53,669 nt of DNA from Fibrobacter sp. (GTDB lineage: Bacteria > Fibrobacterota > Fibrobacteria > Fibrobacterales > Fibrobacteraceae): positions 1 to 53,669 of the forward strand of contig JAFVTX010000008.1 of NCBI GenBank assembly GCA_017503015.1, in the 5' to 3' direction. Both the position numbers and the translations under genes were made by a program. Positions 39,975 through 48,300 of the stretch are shown piece after piece (positions within the stretch are counted from its first letter, which is position 1; each line of letters opens with the position of its first letter). The notes below the pieces were generated by a model. The model saw only the letters and a list, made by a program, of their open reading frames with translations. It did not search any database and was not told the origin of the DNA.

Positions 39975-42728
39975 TTACAAAAGGGAATCCAGTTCTTCGG
40001 AGCTGGTGGCTACCTGCTGCTTGTTGTTCCAGATGCGCATGAAGGTCTTGCCGTAGGCCTCGTTCACCACGCGGTTGTCGAGAATCAGGATTTTTCCGGA
40101 GTCCGATTCCGTGCGGATAAGGCGGCCAAGGCCCTGGCGCAGTTCCATGTAGGCCTCGGGCACAAAGTAGCTCTTGAAGGTGTTTTCGCCCCGGGATTTC
40201 ATGTCGGCGGAAATGCCCGCCACCAGCGGGTCCGAGGGGTTGGGGAACGGAAGCTTGGTAATGACCAAAAGTTTCAGCGCGTCGCCGGGGAAATCTACGC
40301 CCTCCCACAGGGTCTGGCAGCCAAGCAGGCAGGCGCCGCGGGACTTGCGGAACATGGACACGAGACCGTCCAGGGAACCATCTACGTGCTGGCACAGCAA
40401 AAGCTTGTTCTTGGCAGCAAAGGCAGGAGCCAGCGCCGCCTGGGCCTTCAGCATGGTGGAGACGCTGGTGAACAGCACCAGGGCGTTTTCGTCGGTCTTG
40501 GGCAAGACCTGCAAAAGGGTTTCGTTCAGGGCTTCGCCGAATTCCGCCGTAGAGGGCTTGGGCAGGTATTTCGTCACGATGACGGAGGTGCGGGAGTTGC
40601 GGGCCTGTTCGTCGGGGAACACCTTGAGGAAGGGCCGCTTACCAGGGCCGTCGCTGGACATGCCCATTTTCTGGACAAAGTAAGAAAGGTCGCCCTGCAC
40701 CGCCAAGGTGGCGGAGGTGAACAGCGCCGACTTTATCCAGGGGTAGAATTTTTCCTTCCAGGTGTCGCCGGAATGGAGCGGGTAGGCATGCATCTTGAGG
40801 GTGTGGGGATTGAAGGGTTCTTCCAGGTAGAACACCCAATCATTTCGGCCCGCCTTGGTCAAGAATTCAAAATCCGTCATGAAACGGGACAGTTCTTCCA
40901 TGGCGCCGCGGGCATCCTTCACCAGGCCCTTGGTCGCAGGCACTGCCGCAAGGGCGTCAAACAGCTTGTCGGCTTGGGATGCAGCCACCAGGAACTGGTC
41001 CACAAAGGGTTTGGGGTCGGCGTCGTATTCGGCGAGAATCCCGTTCCGGTAGATAAGTCCCGTCTTGTCCGTTTTCAGCTTGCCGATGCGTTTGCCGATT
41101 TTCATGAAGAATCGGTGCAGGCATTTTTCCGTCTCGTTCAGGGCGCCAATCAGTTCTTCGCAGGCGGCAAGGAGAGCCGTCTCCTCGGCAGGGATGCGGT
41201 TCTCGATTTCGGCTACGAGTCCATCTTTGTTGAGCCTGGAAGGCACCAGAGTCTTGACGGTGTTCCTGAAACCGAAGAAGGATACCAGCCTGCCCTGGGC
41301 CTGGTTGCTCACTTCGGGGAGGCGGTGGGCTTCGTCAAAGACGATGTGTTCGTAGGCGGGGAGCAGCGCAAAATCCAGTTTCAGATCCGCCATGAACAAA
41401 GCGTGGTTCACCAACAGCATGTTGGAAGCGGCCGCGCGGCGCTTGGCCACCATGGCGGGGCAATGGGAATAATGGGGACACTTTTCGCCTTCGCAGGTAG
41501 CGGCACTGCTCGAAAGCTTGGACCAGAGCACCCGATTGCGGTTGTGGTTGAAAGAGGTGCATTCGTTGATGTCGCCAGTAGTAGTCGTCTCTACCCAGGG
41601 GAGCAACGCCATAAAAGAATCCCGCTCGTCACTCTGCAAAAGGCCGGCGGAACATTCCAGCATCTGCTCGAACTTGCGCAGGCAAAGATAGTTGTCCCGG
41701 CCTTTCAGCATGGAGACCTTCAGACGGCCATCGAACAGCGGTTCGATCTGCGGGATGTCGTGATTCCAGAGCTGCTCCTGCAGGGCACGAGTAGCTGTGC
41801 TGATGACCACACGTTCGCCAGCCACCGCCTTGTTGGCGGCGGCCACCAGGTAGGCCATGGACTTTCCGGAGCCCGTAGGAGCCTCTATGACGCAGAGGCC
41901 GCCCTTGTACATGTTGCGTTCGGCGATGGCGGCGTATTCCGCCTGGTTCTTGCGGTAGGCAAATTCCGGAATCTGCTTGGAAAGAAGCCCGCCCTCGTCA
42001 AAAAATTCGGAGACCCGACGGCCCTTTGCAGGAACTGCGGCGCCCGACTCAGCCGCCACTTCGGGAATCTTGTAGCCCGGCTTGGAACCTGCGGCGACAC
42101 CGGAGGCGTTTTCGGCTGTGGAATTGTCGGCCTTGGCAGCACTCCCGAAAAGAGCTTCCCAATGACTGCCTGCACCTACACGCACAAGAGCGTCCATGAG
42201 CCAACTGTCCATAGACGAAATTTTCTCGAAGGATTTTACGAACAGGTTTCCGCAGGCCTCTGCATCGGGGAGCGCCCTATGGGCGCGGCTCTGCTCAATC
42301 CCGAGGGCCTGCACCAGCGTATCCAGGCGATGGTTGGGAACATCCTGGAAGGCGATTCTTGAAAGGGTCAGGGAATCCCAAACGGGATGGTTTGCAAAGT
42401 CGATTCCCACCTTCTCGAAAGCGCCTTTCAAGAAGCGTGCGTCAAAGGAAGCATTGTGAGCCACGATGGGGCTGTCGCCGATAAAGCTCCGGATTTTTCC
42501 GGCCAAAGACGCAAAGTCCTCGGATTCGTCCAGCTCCTTCTGGGTGATTCCCGTAAGGCTCTCGATAAAAGGGCGCAGCTTGACCGTTGCCGGGCGGACC
42601 AGGTAATCTACGGATTCTGTCGCCTTGCCGTTTTCGAAACGCACCAGGGCGACTTCGATGATTTCGTCCTTGTCAAATTCAAGGCCCGTAGTTTCCAAAT
42701 CGATGGCAATGAAAGTAGGAATGTTCAT
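39975..42728 (-). CDS. dinG: DinG-family helicase with N-terminal DnaQ-like exonuclease
   Basis: The 917-residue protein fuses a DEDD exonuclease (residues about 1-170: FIAIDLETTG, LTGITQKELD, VAHNASFDARFL, HRLDTLVQALG...HRALPDA) to an XPD/DinG helicase. The helicase has Walker A APTGSGKS, an Fe-S cluster cysteine set around CEGEKCPHYSHCPA, the DEAH box VFDEAHRL, and motif VI QGLGRLIRTESD. The exonuclease fusion is the form known from Gram-positive DinG. It should unwind DNA with 5'-3' polarity in repair or at R-loops. A short linker (about 185-240) is Ala/Ser-rich. It is the last gene of the run beginning with the NlpE-like lipoprotein and starts 7 nt after the Ig-like gene's stop. Confidence 0.93.
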   Translation of the reverse strand: MNIPTFIAIDLETTGLEFDKDEIIEVALVRFENGKATESVDYLVRPATVKLRPFIESLTGITQKELDESEDFASLAGKIRSFIGDSPIVAHNASFDARFLKGAFEKVGIDFANHPVWDSLTLSRIAFQDVPNHRLDTLVQALGIEQSRAHRALPDAEACGNLFVKSFEKISSMDSWLMDALVRVGAGSHWEALFGSAAKADNSTAENASGVAAGSKPGYKIPEVAAESGAAVPAKGRRVSEFFDEGGLLSKQIPEFAYRKNQAEYAAIAERNMYKGGLCVIEAPTGSGKSMAYLVAAANKAVAGERVVISTATRALQEQLWNHDIPQIEPLFDGRLKVSMLKGRDNYLCLRKFEQMLECSAGLLQSDERDSFMALLPWVETTTTGDINECTSFNHNRNRVLWSKLSSSAATCEGEKCPHYSHCPAMVAKRRAAASNMLLVNHALFMADLKLDFALLPAYEHIVFDEAHRLPEVSNQAQGRLVSFFGFRNTVKTLVPSRLNKDGLVAEIENRIPAEETALLAACEELIGALNETEKCLHRFFMKIGKRIGKLKTDKTGLIYRNGILAEYDADPKPFVDQFLVAASQADKLFDALAAVPATKGLVKDARGAMEELSRFMTDFEFLTKAGRNDWVFYLEEPFNPHTLKMHAYPLHSGDTWKEKFYPWIKSALFTSATLAVQGDLSYFVQKMGMSSDGPGKRPFLKVFPDEQARNSRTSVIVTKYLPKPSTAEFGEALNETLLQVLPKTDENALVLFTSVSTMLKAQAALAPAFAAKNKLLLCQHVDGSLDGLVSMFRKSRGACLLGCQTLWEGVDFPGDALKLLVITKLPFPNPSDPLVAGISADMKSRGENTFKSYFVPEAYMELRQGLGRLIRTESDSGKILILDNRVVNEAYGKTFMRIWNNKQQVATSSEELDSLL

Positions 42729-42735
42729 GAGAATC

Positions 42736-44544
42736 TCACTTTTTCGACAATGTCGGCAAATTGGGAATCAGCTTGTTCAAGTCGTTTTCGCCCTTGGATA
42801 TCTTGAGCGTGTCGTTTGGCGCGCGCCAGGGCTTGCCGAAAGAGAAAGGCGAAAGCGCGCCCGCATCGGGCGTGTCGCGGCCTTCCTTGGGGTAGTAATA
42901 TTCGATAAAGAAAGCGCCTTCTTCCAAATCCGGGAAGGTAAAGTTACCCGCGGCGTCGCACTTCGCGATTTGCGCCGCCTTGGTCTCGATGGAGGTGAGC
43001 CGCACCGCCACCTGGTCGTTTCCGCCAGGGACAGCTCCCTTGAGAGACGCGAGCTTCAGCTTGGACACCGCCTCTACGCGGGCCAGGCGCTTGTACTTGA
43101 GGGTAACCACCGTATCGCGCACGCCGTTGCTGTCGGCTGCCGCAAGGGTGGTGTCGTTATAGCCCTGCAAAACTTCGATAGCCACGTCGGTAGGCCATTC
43201 CTCGTCGCGCTTTACAAGCAGGCGGACAGGGTCTAGGGCCACCACGTTCAACTGCACCGTGTCCTTGTTGATGGCGGTGTAGAACGTCTGGGCCAGGGAA
43301 TCTCCAAAGGGCTTGTCGTAAGAAATAATCAGCGAGTCGTGAGGGAACACCGCCTTGGTCCTGGAGGTAAACTTTGCCGCTACGATGCTTGGAGCGAGAG
43401 TGTCCTTCGCCATCTCCTGCCATTCCCATTCCACATAGTTGCGGAGCGTGTCCAGCGGGCGGAACAGGGAATCCTTCGCGCTGTTGCAGGCAAACTTGTA
43501 AACCGTTTCTTTCTTGGGCTTTTCGTTAAAGTAGAACTGCGGCTTTTTAGAAGAAGCACCCAAATAAACCTTGGAGGGGTACAGCTTTTTGCCATCGGTG
43601 TTGGAGGTAATGGAACAGTTGGCGGTATCCGTAAAGGCAGAATCAAAATAGACCGGCCGTGTAAAAGTGGCCTCCAGCACGTTTGCAAAAGGCTGGGTGA
43701 CCGACTCCAACTCCAGATAGCTCGTGTCCTGGTCGCCCAGGGGAATCCAGAGGGTGTCCGCCGAAGTTTCCGTCAAGACCAGGTCCTGAATCCAGAAGCC
43801 TACCAATTCCGCCGACGGTTCGATTTTCTGGTTGCCGTTGGCGTCCAAGAATGCCGCTACGCGGTAACGGCCGGGCTTGAGGCCCGTCAGCTCAAAGTTT
43901 CCGGCGCTGTCCGCCAGAGTGGCAAAGAGGGGCGGCTCCTTCGCAAGCATGGGGAGCGAGTCCAGCTGTTTCGTGGTGGAGTCCCTGAACTTCTGCAGGT
44001 AGCGGATTCCTTCGCGTTCCGTACCCATCAAGAAAAGCCCGATACTCGGGTAGAGTTTCTTTTTCATCATGGAATCGTTCACCATGATGCGACCGGAGAG
44101 TTTCAACGAATCGATGTGGGCGCCCGTAGAGAACACCACCTGGAAAGGCTTCGCCAGAGAATTCCCTCGCAAATCCTTGATGCCCCCTGCAAAGGTCACC
44201 GTATAGGTAGTGCCCGTATCCAAAAGCCCGCGGGACGTGAGTTCCAGGGTCTTGCCGCTGACCTCGAAACGCATCTTCTTTTCGATAGGCGGCGAAATGG
44301 ACACGGCGTTTCTCGGAATGCTGGGGTTAATCCATTCGTCGAATTCCAGCTTGATGTAAAGTTCGTTGGGATGGTTCGTCGTGCCCGGTGCAGGGTAAAC
44401 CGCCGCAATTCTCGGCGGGAGCTTGTCTTCGGGCCCGCCGCCGGGCGCCACCTGGGTGGCACAGGACACAAGGAACACGCTCAGAACCGCACAGGCAATG
44501 GCCAGCGCAAGCATCCAAGAATATGTCCCGGCAAACTTTTTCAT
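42736..44544 (-). CDS. Ig-like (Big_5/SbsA-type) domain lipoprotein
   Basis: The 602-residue protein has a lipoprotein signal (VFLVSC, Cys28). An N-terminal SbsA/Big_5 Ig-like domain spans about 40-150 (DKLPPRIAAVYPAPGTTNHPNELYIKLEFDEWINPS; LLDTGTTYTVTFAGGIKDLRGNSLAKPFQVVFSTG). Further beta-sandwich segments follow, including carboxypeptidase-regulatory-like repeats (GNFELTGLKPGRYRVAAFLDANGNQKIEPS). Such proteins occur widely in Bacteroidota-related phyla, with unknown function at the outer membrane. One base separates it from lepB. Confidence 0.82.
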   Translation of the reverse strand: MKKFAGTYSWMLALAIACAVLSVFLVSCATQVAPGGGPEDKLPPRIAAVYPAPGTTNHPNELYIKLEFDEWINPSIPRNAVSISPPIEKKMRFEVSGKTLELTSRGLLDTGTTYTVTFAGGIKDLRGNSLAKPFQVVFSTGAHIDSLKLSGRIMVNDSMMKKKLYPSIGLFLMGTEREGIRYLQKFRDSTTKQLDSLPMLAKEPPLFATLADSAGNFELTGLKPGRYRVAAFLDANGNQKIEPSAELVGFWIQDLVLTETSADTLWIPLGDQDTSYLELESVTQPFANVLEATFTRPVYFDSAFTDTANCSITSNTDGKKLYPSKVYLGASSKKPQFYFNEKPKKETVYKFACNSAKDSLFRPLDTLRNYVEWEWQEMAKDTLAPSIVAAKFTSRTKAVFPHDSLIISYDKPFGDSLAQTFYTAINKDTVQLNVVALDPVRLLVKRDEEWPTDVAIEVLQGYNDTTLAAADSNGVRDTVVTLKYKRLARVEAVSKLKLASLKGAVPGGNDQVAVRLTSIETKAAQIAKCDAAGNFTFPDLEEGAFFIEYYYPKEGRDTPDAGALSPFSFGKPWRAPNDTLKISKGENDLNKLIPNLPTLSKK

Positions 44545-44545
44545 T

Positions 44546-45943
44546 TTAAATCAGGGGAATCACCTTGCCGATACGGCTCCAGCGGATACAGAAGGGAATG
44601 CGCCACCAGGTAAAGGGATTGCCCAGGGCGAATTTCTGGTCTTCGTTTTCGAAGGAGAAATAAATCACGAAAGCCTTGGCCCGGACATTCCGGAGGGACA
44701 CAAAACCCCAGTAGCGGCTGTCGGCGGAATTGTCCCGGTTGTCGCCCATCATAAAGAACTGGGGCGTCTTGACGGTATAGCTTTCGATGGGATTGCCATC
44801 TACCAGCAGACGGCGGTGAATCGAAAGCTGCGGCACAGGGGCCGACAGGGTGTCTCCGGCAATTCCTTCTACCGTAGAGGCTCCGTCCTGGGGAGCGTCC
44901 ACTTCCAGAGTTTCTACCACGCCGGCGGTATCTTCGGCGGTGCGGTTCTCAAGGGCCACGTTTCCTTCCAAGTCGCGAAGCACCGAAGCGTCAAACCCGA
45001 TGTAGCTCACCTGTCGGGTCAAGCCGCCCTTGGCGTGGGGGTCCAGCATGGGCAAGAACCCGATTCTCGAAAGTTCCTTGAAATAGGCAAAACTCATGGC
45101 TCCGTAAATCGTGTCGCCCTGCACCAGGTGCTGCTGCAGTACGGTACGGTTGTAACGCAACATGTCGTTTATCAAGAGGCTGCGGTCGTTTTCTACCGGA
45201 ATAAAGAAATTCTTGAATTCGTAGTTGTTGTTTTCGACGCTGTCCTGCCAGAGTGAAATGTCCAGCTCCACGTGGCTGTCGGGATTTTCTTGCAGAATCA
45301 GGGAACGGAGCCACCAGAGTTTTTCCAGCGGCAGGGAATCCACGTAGAACACGTCGCCTACCGAGGGCACCACGAAGGTTTCCCGCTCATCCTTGGGAGA
45401 CTTGGTCCGGAAGGTAGAAGTGTACTTGCCGTGACCCGGGAGCGTGTCTTGCCGGACTCCGTTCAGGTAAAGCACGCCCTGGTGAACCGCCAGGGTGTCT
45501 CCGCTTACGCCCACGCAACGCTTGATGTAGTCCTTGGGGCCATCCGCATAGTGAACCAGGTGGGGCTGGCCTTCTTCGGGTTCGTGATCCCAGTAGAAGT
45601 TGCCGAACATGAGGGCGTTAAACAGATGGGTGTAACGCCCGGGATTGTTGTCGGGGTATTCGGGCTCGCCCGGGTAGCGGAAAATCACCACGTCACCTTT
45701 CTTGGGCAGGGTATATCCCGGGAAATGCTGGTTGCTAAAGGGAATGGGAGAGCCGTAGGTGAACTTGAGGCCCAGCAGAAAATCTCCGGTGCGCAGGGAA
45801 TCTTCCATAGAACCGCTGGGAATCTGGAACGCCTGAATCACGTACTGGATTACAATCAGCGCAAGCACTACCGGGACGATAATTTCCCGCGTGAGGCCCT
45901 TCAAAAACTTCTTTGGCGAAAACTGTTTCGGTGTATTGTCCAT
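44546..45943 (-). CDS. lepB: Signal peptidase I, long form
   Basis: The 465-residue enzyme has one N-terminal membrane helix (about 21-39). Catalytic Ser45 lies in IPSGSMEDSL; the general-base Lys lies in DYIKRCVGVSGDTL; the late box reads MGDNRDNSADSRYWGFV. All point to an active Ser-Lys dyad that cleaves signal peptides in the periplasm. The E. coli enzyme has 324 residues; here about 140 extra residues sit between the Lys and the last box and include an Asp/Thr/Ala-rich stretch (AEDTAGVVETLEVDAPQDG). It follows the LytTR gene by 19 nt. Confidence 0.94.
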   Translation of the reverse strand: MDNTPKQFSPKKFLKGLTREIIVPVVLALIVIQYVIQAFQIPSGSMEDSLRTGDFLLGLKFTYGSPIPFSNQHFPGYTLPKKGDVVIFRYPGEPEYPDNNPGRYTHLFNALMFGNFYWDHEPEEGQPHLVHYADGPKDYIKRCVGVSGDTLAVHQGVLYLNGVRQDTLPGHGKYTSTFRTKSPKDERETFVVPSVGDVFYVDSLPLEKLWWLRSLILQENPDSHVELDISLWQDSVENNNYEFKNFFIPVENDRSLLINDMLRYNRTVLQQHLVQGDTIYGAMSFAYFKELSRIGFLPMLDPHAKGGLTRQVSYIGFDASVLRDLEGNVALENRTAEDTAGVVETLEVDAPQDGASTVEGIAGDTLSAPVPQLSIHRRLLVDGNPIESYTVKTPQFFMMGDNRDNSADSRYWGFVSLRNVRAKAFVIYFSFENEDQKFALGNPFTWWRIPFCIRWSRIGKVIPLI

Positions 45944-45962
45944 ATAATTCTCGACAGGGACG

Positions 45963-46730
45963 CTAGAGGCTGCGGACCCTCCTCACAAAATTCCTGCTCA
46001 CCAGCAGCTGGGTGCGTTCCTTGTCCCGCAAAATGACGTTCAGGCGGCTCATGTCCGACTTGCGGATTTCAGCGATGTAGTCGATGGCCACCAGATGGGC
46101 TCGGTGAATCCGCACGAACTGGGCGGGGTCCAGCTTTTTTTCCAAATCCACCAGCGGCGTATCGATGACGTACTGGTTGGTGGGAGTATAGACCGTAGTG
46201 TATTTTTCTTCGCTGTGGAAACGGATAATTTCATCGACGTTCACCAGCAAAATCCTGTCGCCGATTTTCACCTGCAAGCGCTGCAAGTAATTGTTTGCCG
46301 AACCCATCATCTGCCTAAAGGCATCCCAGGAGAAATTTTCGGGAAGCTGGTTTTCGCTGGCCGTCTGGGCAAGGCGTTTCCGCAGTTTCTCGACGGTCTT
46401 TTCTAGCCGGGAGGCTTCTACGGGTTTCAGCAGGTAATCCACCGTATTCTCTTCGTAGGCCCGCAGGGCAAAATTGTCGTAGGCCGTGGTGAACACGATC
46501 AGGGGCATGTCCTCTTCCAGGGATTTCAAGGCCTGGAATGCATCCATGTCCGTAAGCTGGATATCCAGGAACACCACGTCGGGCAAAAGTTCCTCGATTT
46601 TTTCGATGGCCTCGGCGCCAGACGACGCCTCTCCCGCAATCTCGATTTCTGAAGCGTATGGCTCCAGCAGGGAACGCATGCGCACGCGGGCCAGCGGTTC
46701 GTCATCTACAATCAGGGCCTTGCACTGCAT
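45963..46730 (-). CDS. LytTR-type response regulator
   Basis: The 255-residue protein pairs a receiver domain (residues 1-120: IVDDEPLARVRM, phosphorylatable Asp56 in VFLDIQLTD, FTTAYDNFA, LLKPVEASRLE) with a LytTR DNA-binding domain (about 160-255: VKIGDRILLVNVDEIIRFHSEEKYTTVY, KLDPAQFVRIHRAHLVAIDYI). It belongs to the LytR/AlgR group that acts with LytS-like kinases. No histidine kinase is encoded nearby. It overlaps the NlpE-like gene stop by 1 nt (TGATG), so expression of the two is coupled. Confidence 0.93.
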   Translation of the reverse strand: MQCKALIVDDEPLARVRMRSLLEPYASEIEIAGEASSGAEAIEKIEELLPDVVFLDIQLTDMDAFQALKSLEEDMPLIVFTTAYDNFALRAYEENTVDYLLKPVEASRLEKTVEKLRKRLAQTASENQLPENFSWDAFRQMMGSANNYLQRLQVKIGDRILLVNVDEIIRFHSEEKYTTVYTPTNQYVIDTPLVDLEKKLDPAQFVRIHRAHLVAIDYIAEIRKSDMSRLNVILRDKERTQLLVSRNFVRRVRSL

Positions 46731-47275
46731 CAGTTTTCTCCTTGAGCGCTGGAGGTGTCGGCGACTTTAGGCGTATCGGCTTCTTTGGTCAGGGCGGTGT
46801 CGGCAATTTTGGATGTATCGGCGCCGGCCGTTTTCCGCAAGGGGTTGATGTAAATGCGGATTAGTTCCGCCTTGAATCCGTCCTGGTCCTTATAGACCGT
46901 ACCCGCTCCCGTGAGCAGCGCCAGAGAGCCGTAGGAGCCCTGCTGGAAACGGTAACGGACTTTTCCTTCGGAAAGTTCCATAGACAGCCTGTCGCCATCA
47001 AAGGTGAAACGGCCCGAAAGGGTGTCCGTCTTCACGGAATCAGGAGTAGAGCCCCTGACGATATTCTGGATGAACACGACGGAGCTGTCCTCTTTCAGTT
47101 CCGCCTTGACCACATTGCCCTTGCAGTTGTCACAAGGGAGCCTGCCGGAATAAAAACCGACAACCCCTTCGGGGACTTCAATCTTTTTCAAGGGCGGCAG
47201 CGGGGCCTGTTCTTCTTTGGAACAGCCCAAAAGCACAAACAGCCCTAACAGGAGAATCCAGCTAGAAATCTTCAT
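46730..47275 (-). CDS. NlpE-like envelope-stress lipoprotein
   Basis: The 181-residue lipoprotein (LLGC, Cys18) resembles the N-terminal NlpE domain: GFYSGRLPCDNCKG with the Cys48/Cys51 pair replacing the CxxC, followed by a barrel rich in short strands (SVVFIQNIV, LSGRFTFDGDRLSMEL, YGSLALLTGAG). E. coli NlpE activates the Cpx system upon surface contact or lipoprotein/copper stress. The C-terminal about 35 residues are Asp/Thr/Ala-rich (ADTSKIADTALTKEADTPKVADTSS). The next gene is a response regulator. The ATG lies 7 nt after TAGATT and has no Shine-Dalgarno, 28 nt beyond the SUMF1 stop. Confidence 0.75.
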   Translation of the reverse strand: MKISSWILLLGLFVLLGCSKEEQAPLPPLKKIEVPEGVVGFYSGRLPCDNCKGNVVKAELKEDSSVVFIQNIVRGSTPDSVKTDTLSGRFTFDGDRLSMELSEGKVRYRFQQGSYGSLALLTGAGTVYKDQDGFKAELIRIYINPLRKTAGADTSKIADTALTKEADTPKVADTSSAQGEN

Positions 47276-47303
47276 GGGCTAAAATCTAAAAAATTTACGG
47301 AAA

Positions 47304-48218
47304 TTATTTTGCGGAACGGGCAACTCGGAAGCCCAAAGCATGGCCCTTGTACAGCGGGGCCTTCTTGTCGCGCTCGCTAGAAGCCATAGCCGAGGCCTTG
47401 TCGCTCCAGCCGCCACCGCGCACCACGCGGTTCGTGCCTGTTTCTGCCCCCGTGGGGTCTGTCTGGTCCTTGTTCTCGTAAGTGCCATACCAGTCGTTCA
47501 CCCATTCGGCCACGTTACCGCCCATGTCGAAGAGACCGTATTCGTTGGGAGTGTATAGCCCTACCGCTACGGGGCCTTTACTTTGTGCGTAATAGGCGTA
47601 ATTCTTTGCCTCATCCGTACCCCAATAATAAGTGGTAGTCGTGCCACCGCGGGCCGCCACTTCCCATTCGTTTTCGGTAGGCAGGCGAACAGCTCCCTTG
47701 GCGGAATAATCGATGGTCAAATCTTTCAGGTAAGACTCGTCACCTACGGAGGTGTAAACATAGGCGGTGTCACGACCCAGCAGTTTAGAGTAGGCGTTAC
47801 AGAAAAGCACCGCCTCGTACCAGTTCACGTTTTCCACCGGGAAATCTTCGCCGTCATTTGCCTGCTGGGGAACGCTCCCCATGACCTTGAAATAGGCGTC
47901 ACGGGTCACTTCGGTTGTTGCGATTTCAAAGCCCGAAATGGAATAGGTGGCCGTTCCACGGGTGACGTCCGTGGCTGGAATTTCGGCCCATTCCACAAGG
48001 GCTGCCCAGGCGGAATCTTCCACCGCACCGTCGGAGGATTCGGGAGCGACTGAACCCGAAGAACCGTTGCTGCCAGAAGACTTGACAGTGCCTGCATCCT
48101 CGTCGGGGAACTGGGGGGCGAAAGTCTCTTCGCCACCGCTTGCCGAACAGGCCGCAAGGAAAGCGGCCATCAAAAAAGCGAATGTCGCCTCAAAGACAAA
48201 ATTTGTTACTAATCTCAT
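47304..48218 (-). CDS. SUMF1/FGE-domain lipoprotein
   Basis: The 304-residue lipoprotein (lipobox FLAAC, Cys24) has a short Ser/Gly-rich spacer and then a formylglycine-generating-enzyme-like fold: FEIATTEVTRDAYFKVMG, PVENVNWYEAVLFCNAYSKLLG, RLPTENEWEVAARGG, GLFDMGGNVAEWVNDWYG, RVVRGGGWSD and LGFRVARSAK. The two catalytic cysteines of true FGE are not present, so it is likely a binding or structural relative rather than a sulfatase-maturating enzyme. Outer-membrane or surface location likely. It ends 28 nt before the NlpE-like gene and may be its first operon partner. Confidence 0.87.
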   Translation of the reverse strand: MRLVTNFVFEATFAFLMAAFLAACSASGGEETFAPQFPDEDAGTVKSSGSNGSSGSVAPESSDGAVEDSAWAALVEWAEIPATDVTRGTATYSISGFEIATTEVTRDAYFKVMGSVPQQANDGEDFPVENVNWYEAVLFCNAYSKLLGRDTAYVYTSVGDESYLKDLTIDYSAKGAVRLPTENEWEVAARGGTTTTYYWGTDEAKNYAYYAQSKGPVAVGLYTPNEYGLFDMGGNVAEWVNDWYGTYENKDQTDPTGAETGTNRVVRGGGWSDKASAMASSERDKKAPLYKGHALGFRVARSAK

Positions 48219-48240
48219 AACCCTAACCTCAGACCTTCAA

Positions 48241-48292
48241 ACCTACAACCTAATCACTAACCACGGCCTTACGGCCTAACCACTAACCACTT
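48241..48292. repeat. Heptamer-repeat plus GC-hairpin element (copy 3, inverted)
   Basis: CTAATCACTAACCACGGCCT continues TACGGCCTAACCACTAACCA. Its complement matches GGCCGTAAGGCCGTGGTTAG at 22696-22716 almost base for base. Confidence 0.75.
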
Positions 48293-48300
48293 TCAACGTG

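Noticed and set aside
39529-40395. 288-residue minus-strand frame near the 3' end of dinG
   Set aside because: It lies mostly inside the DinG gene in another frame, is Pro/Arg/Gly-rich without domain features, and runs through the repeat-rich intergenic DNA; it is a shadow frame.
40386-42362. 658-residue plus-strand frame opposite dinG
   Set aside because: The minus strand encodes an intact exonuclease-helicase with all motifs; this is its antisense shadow.
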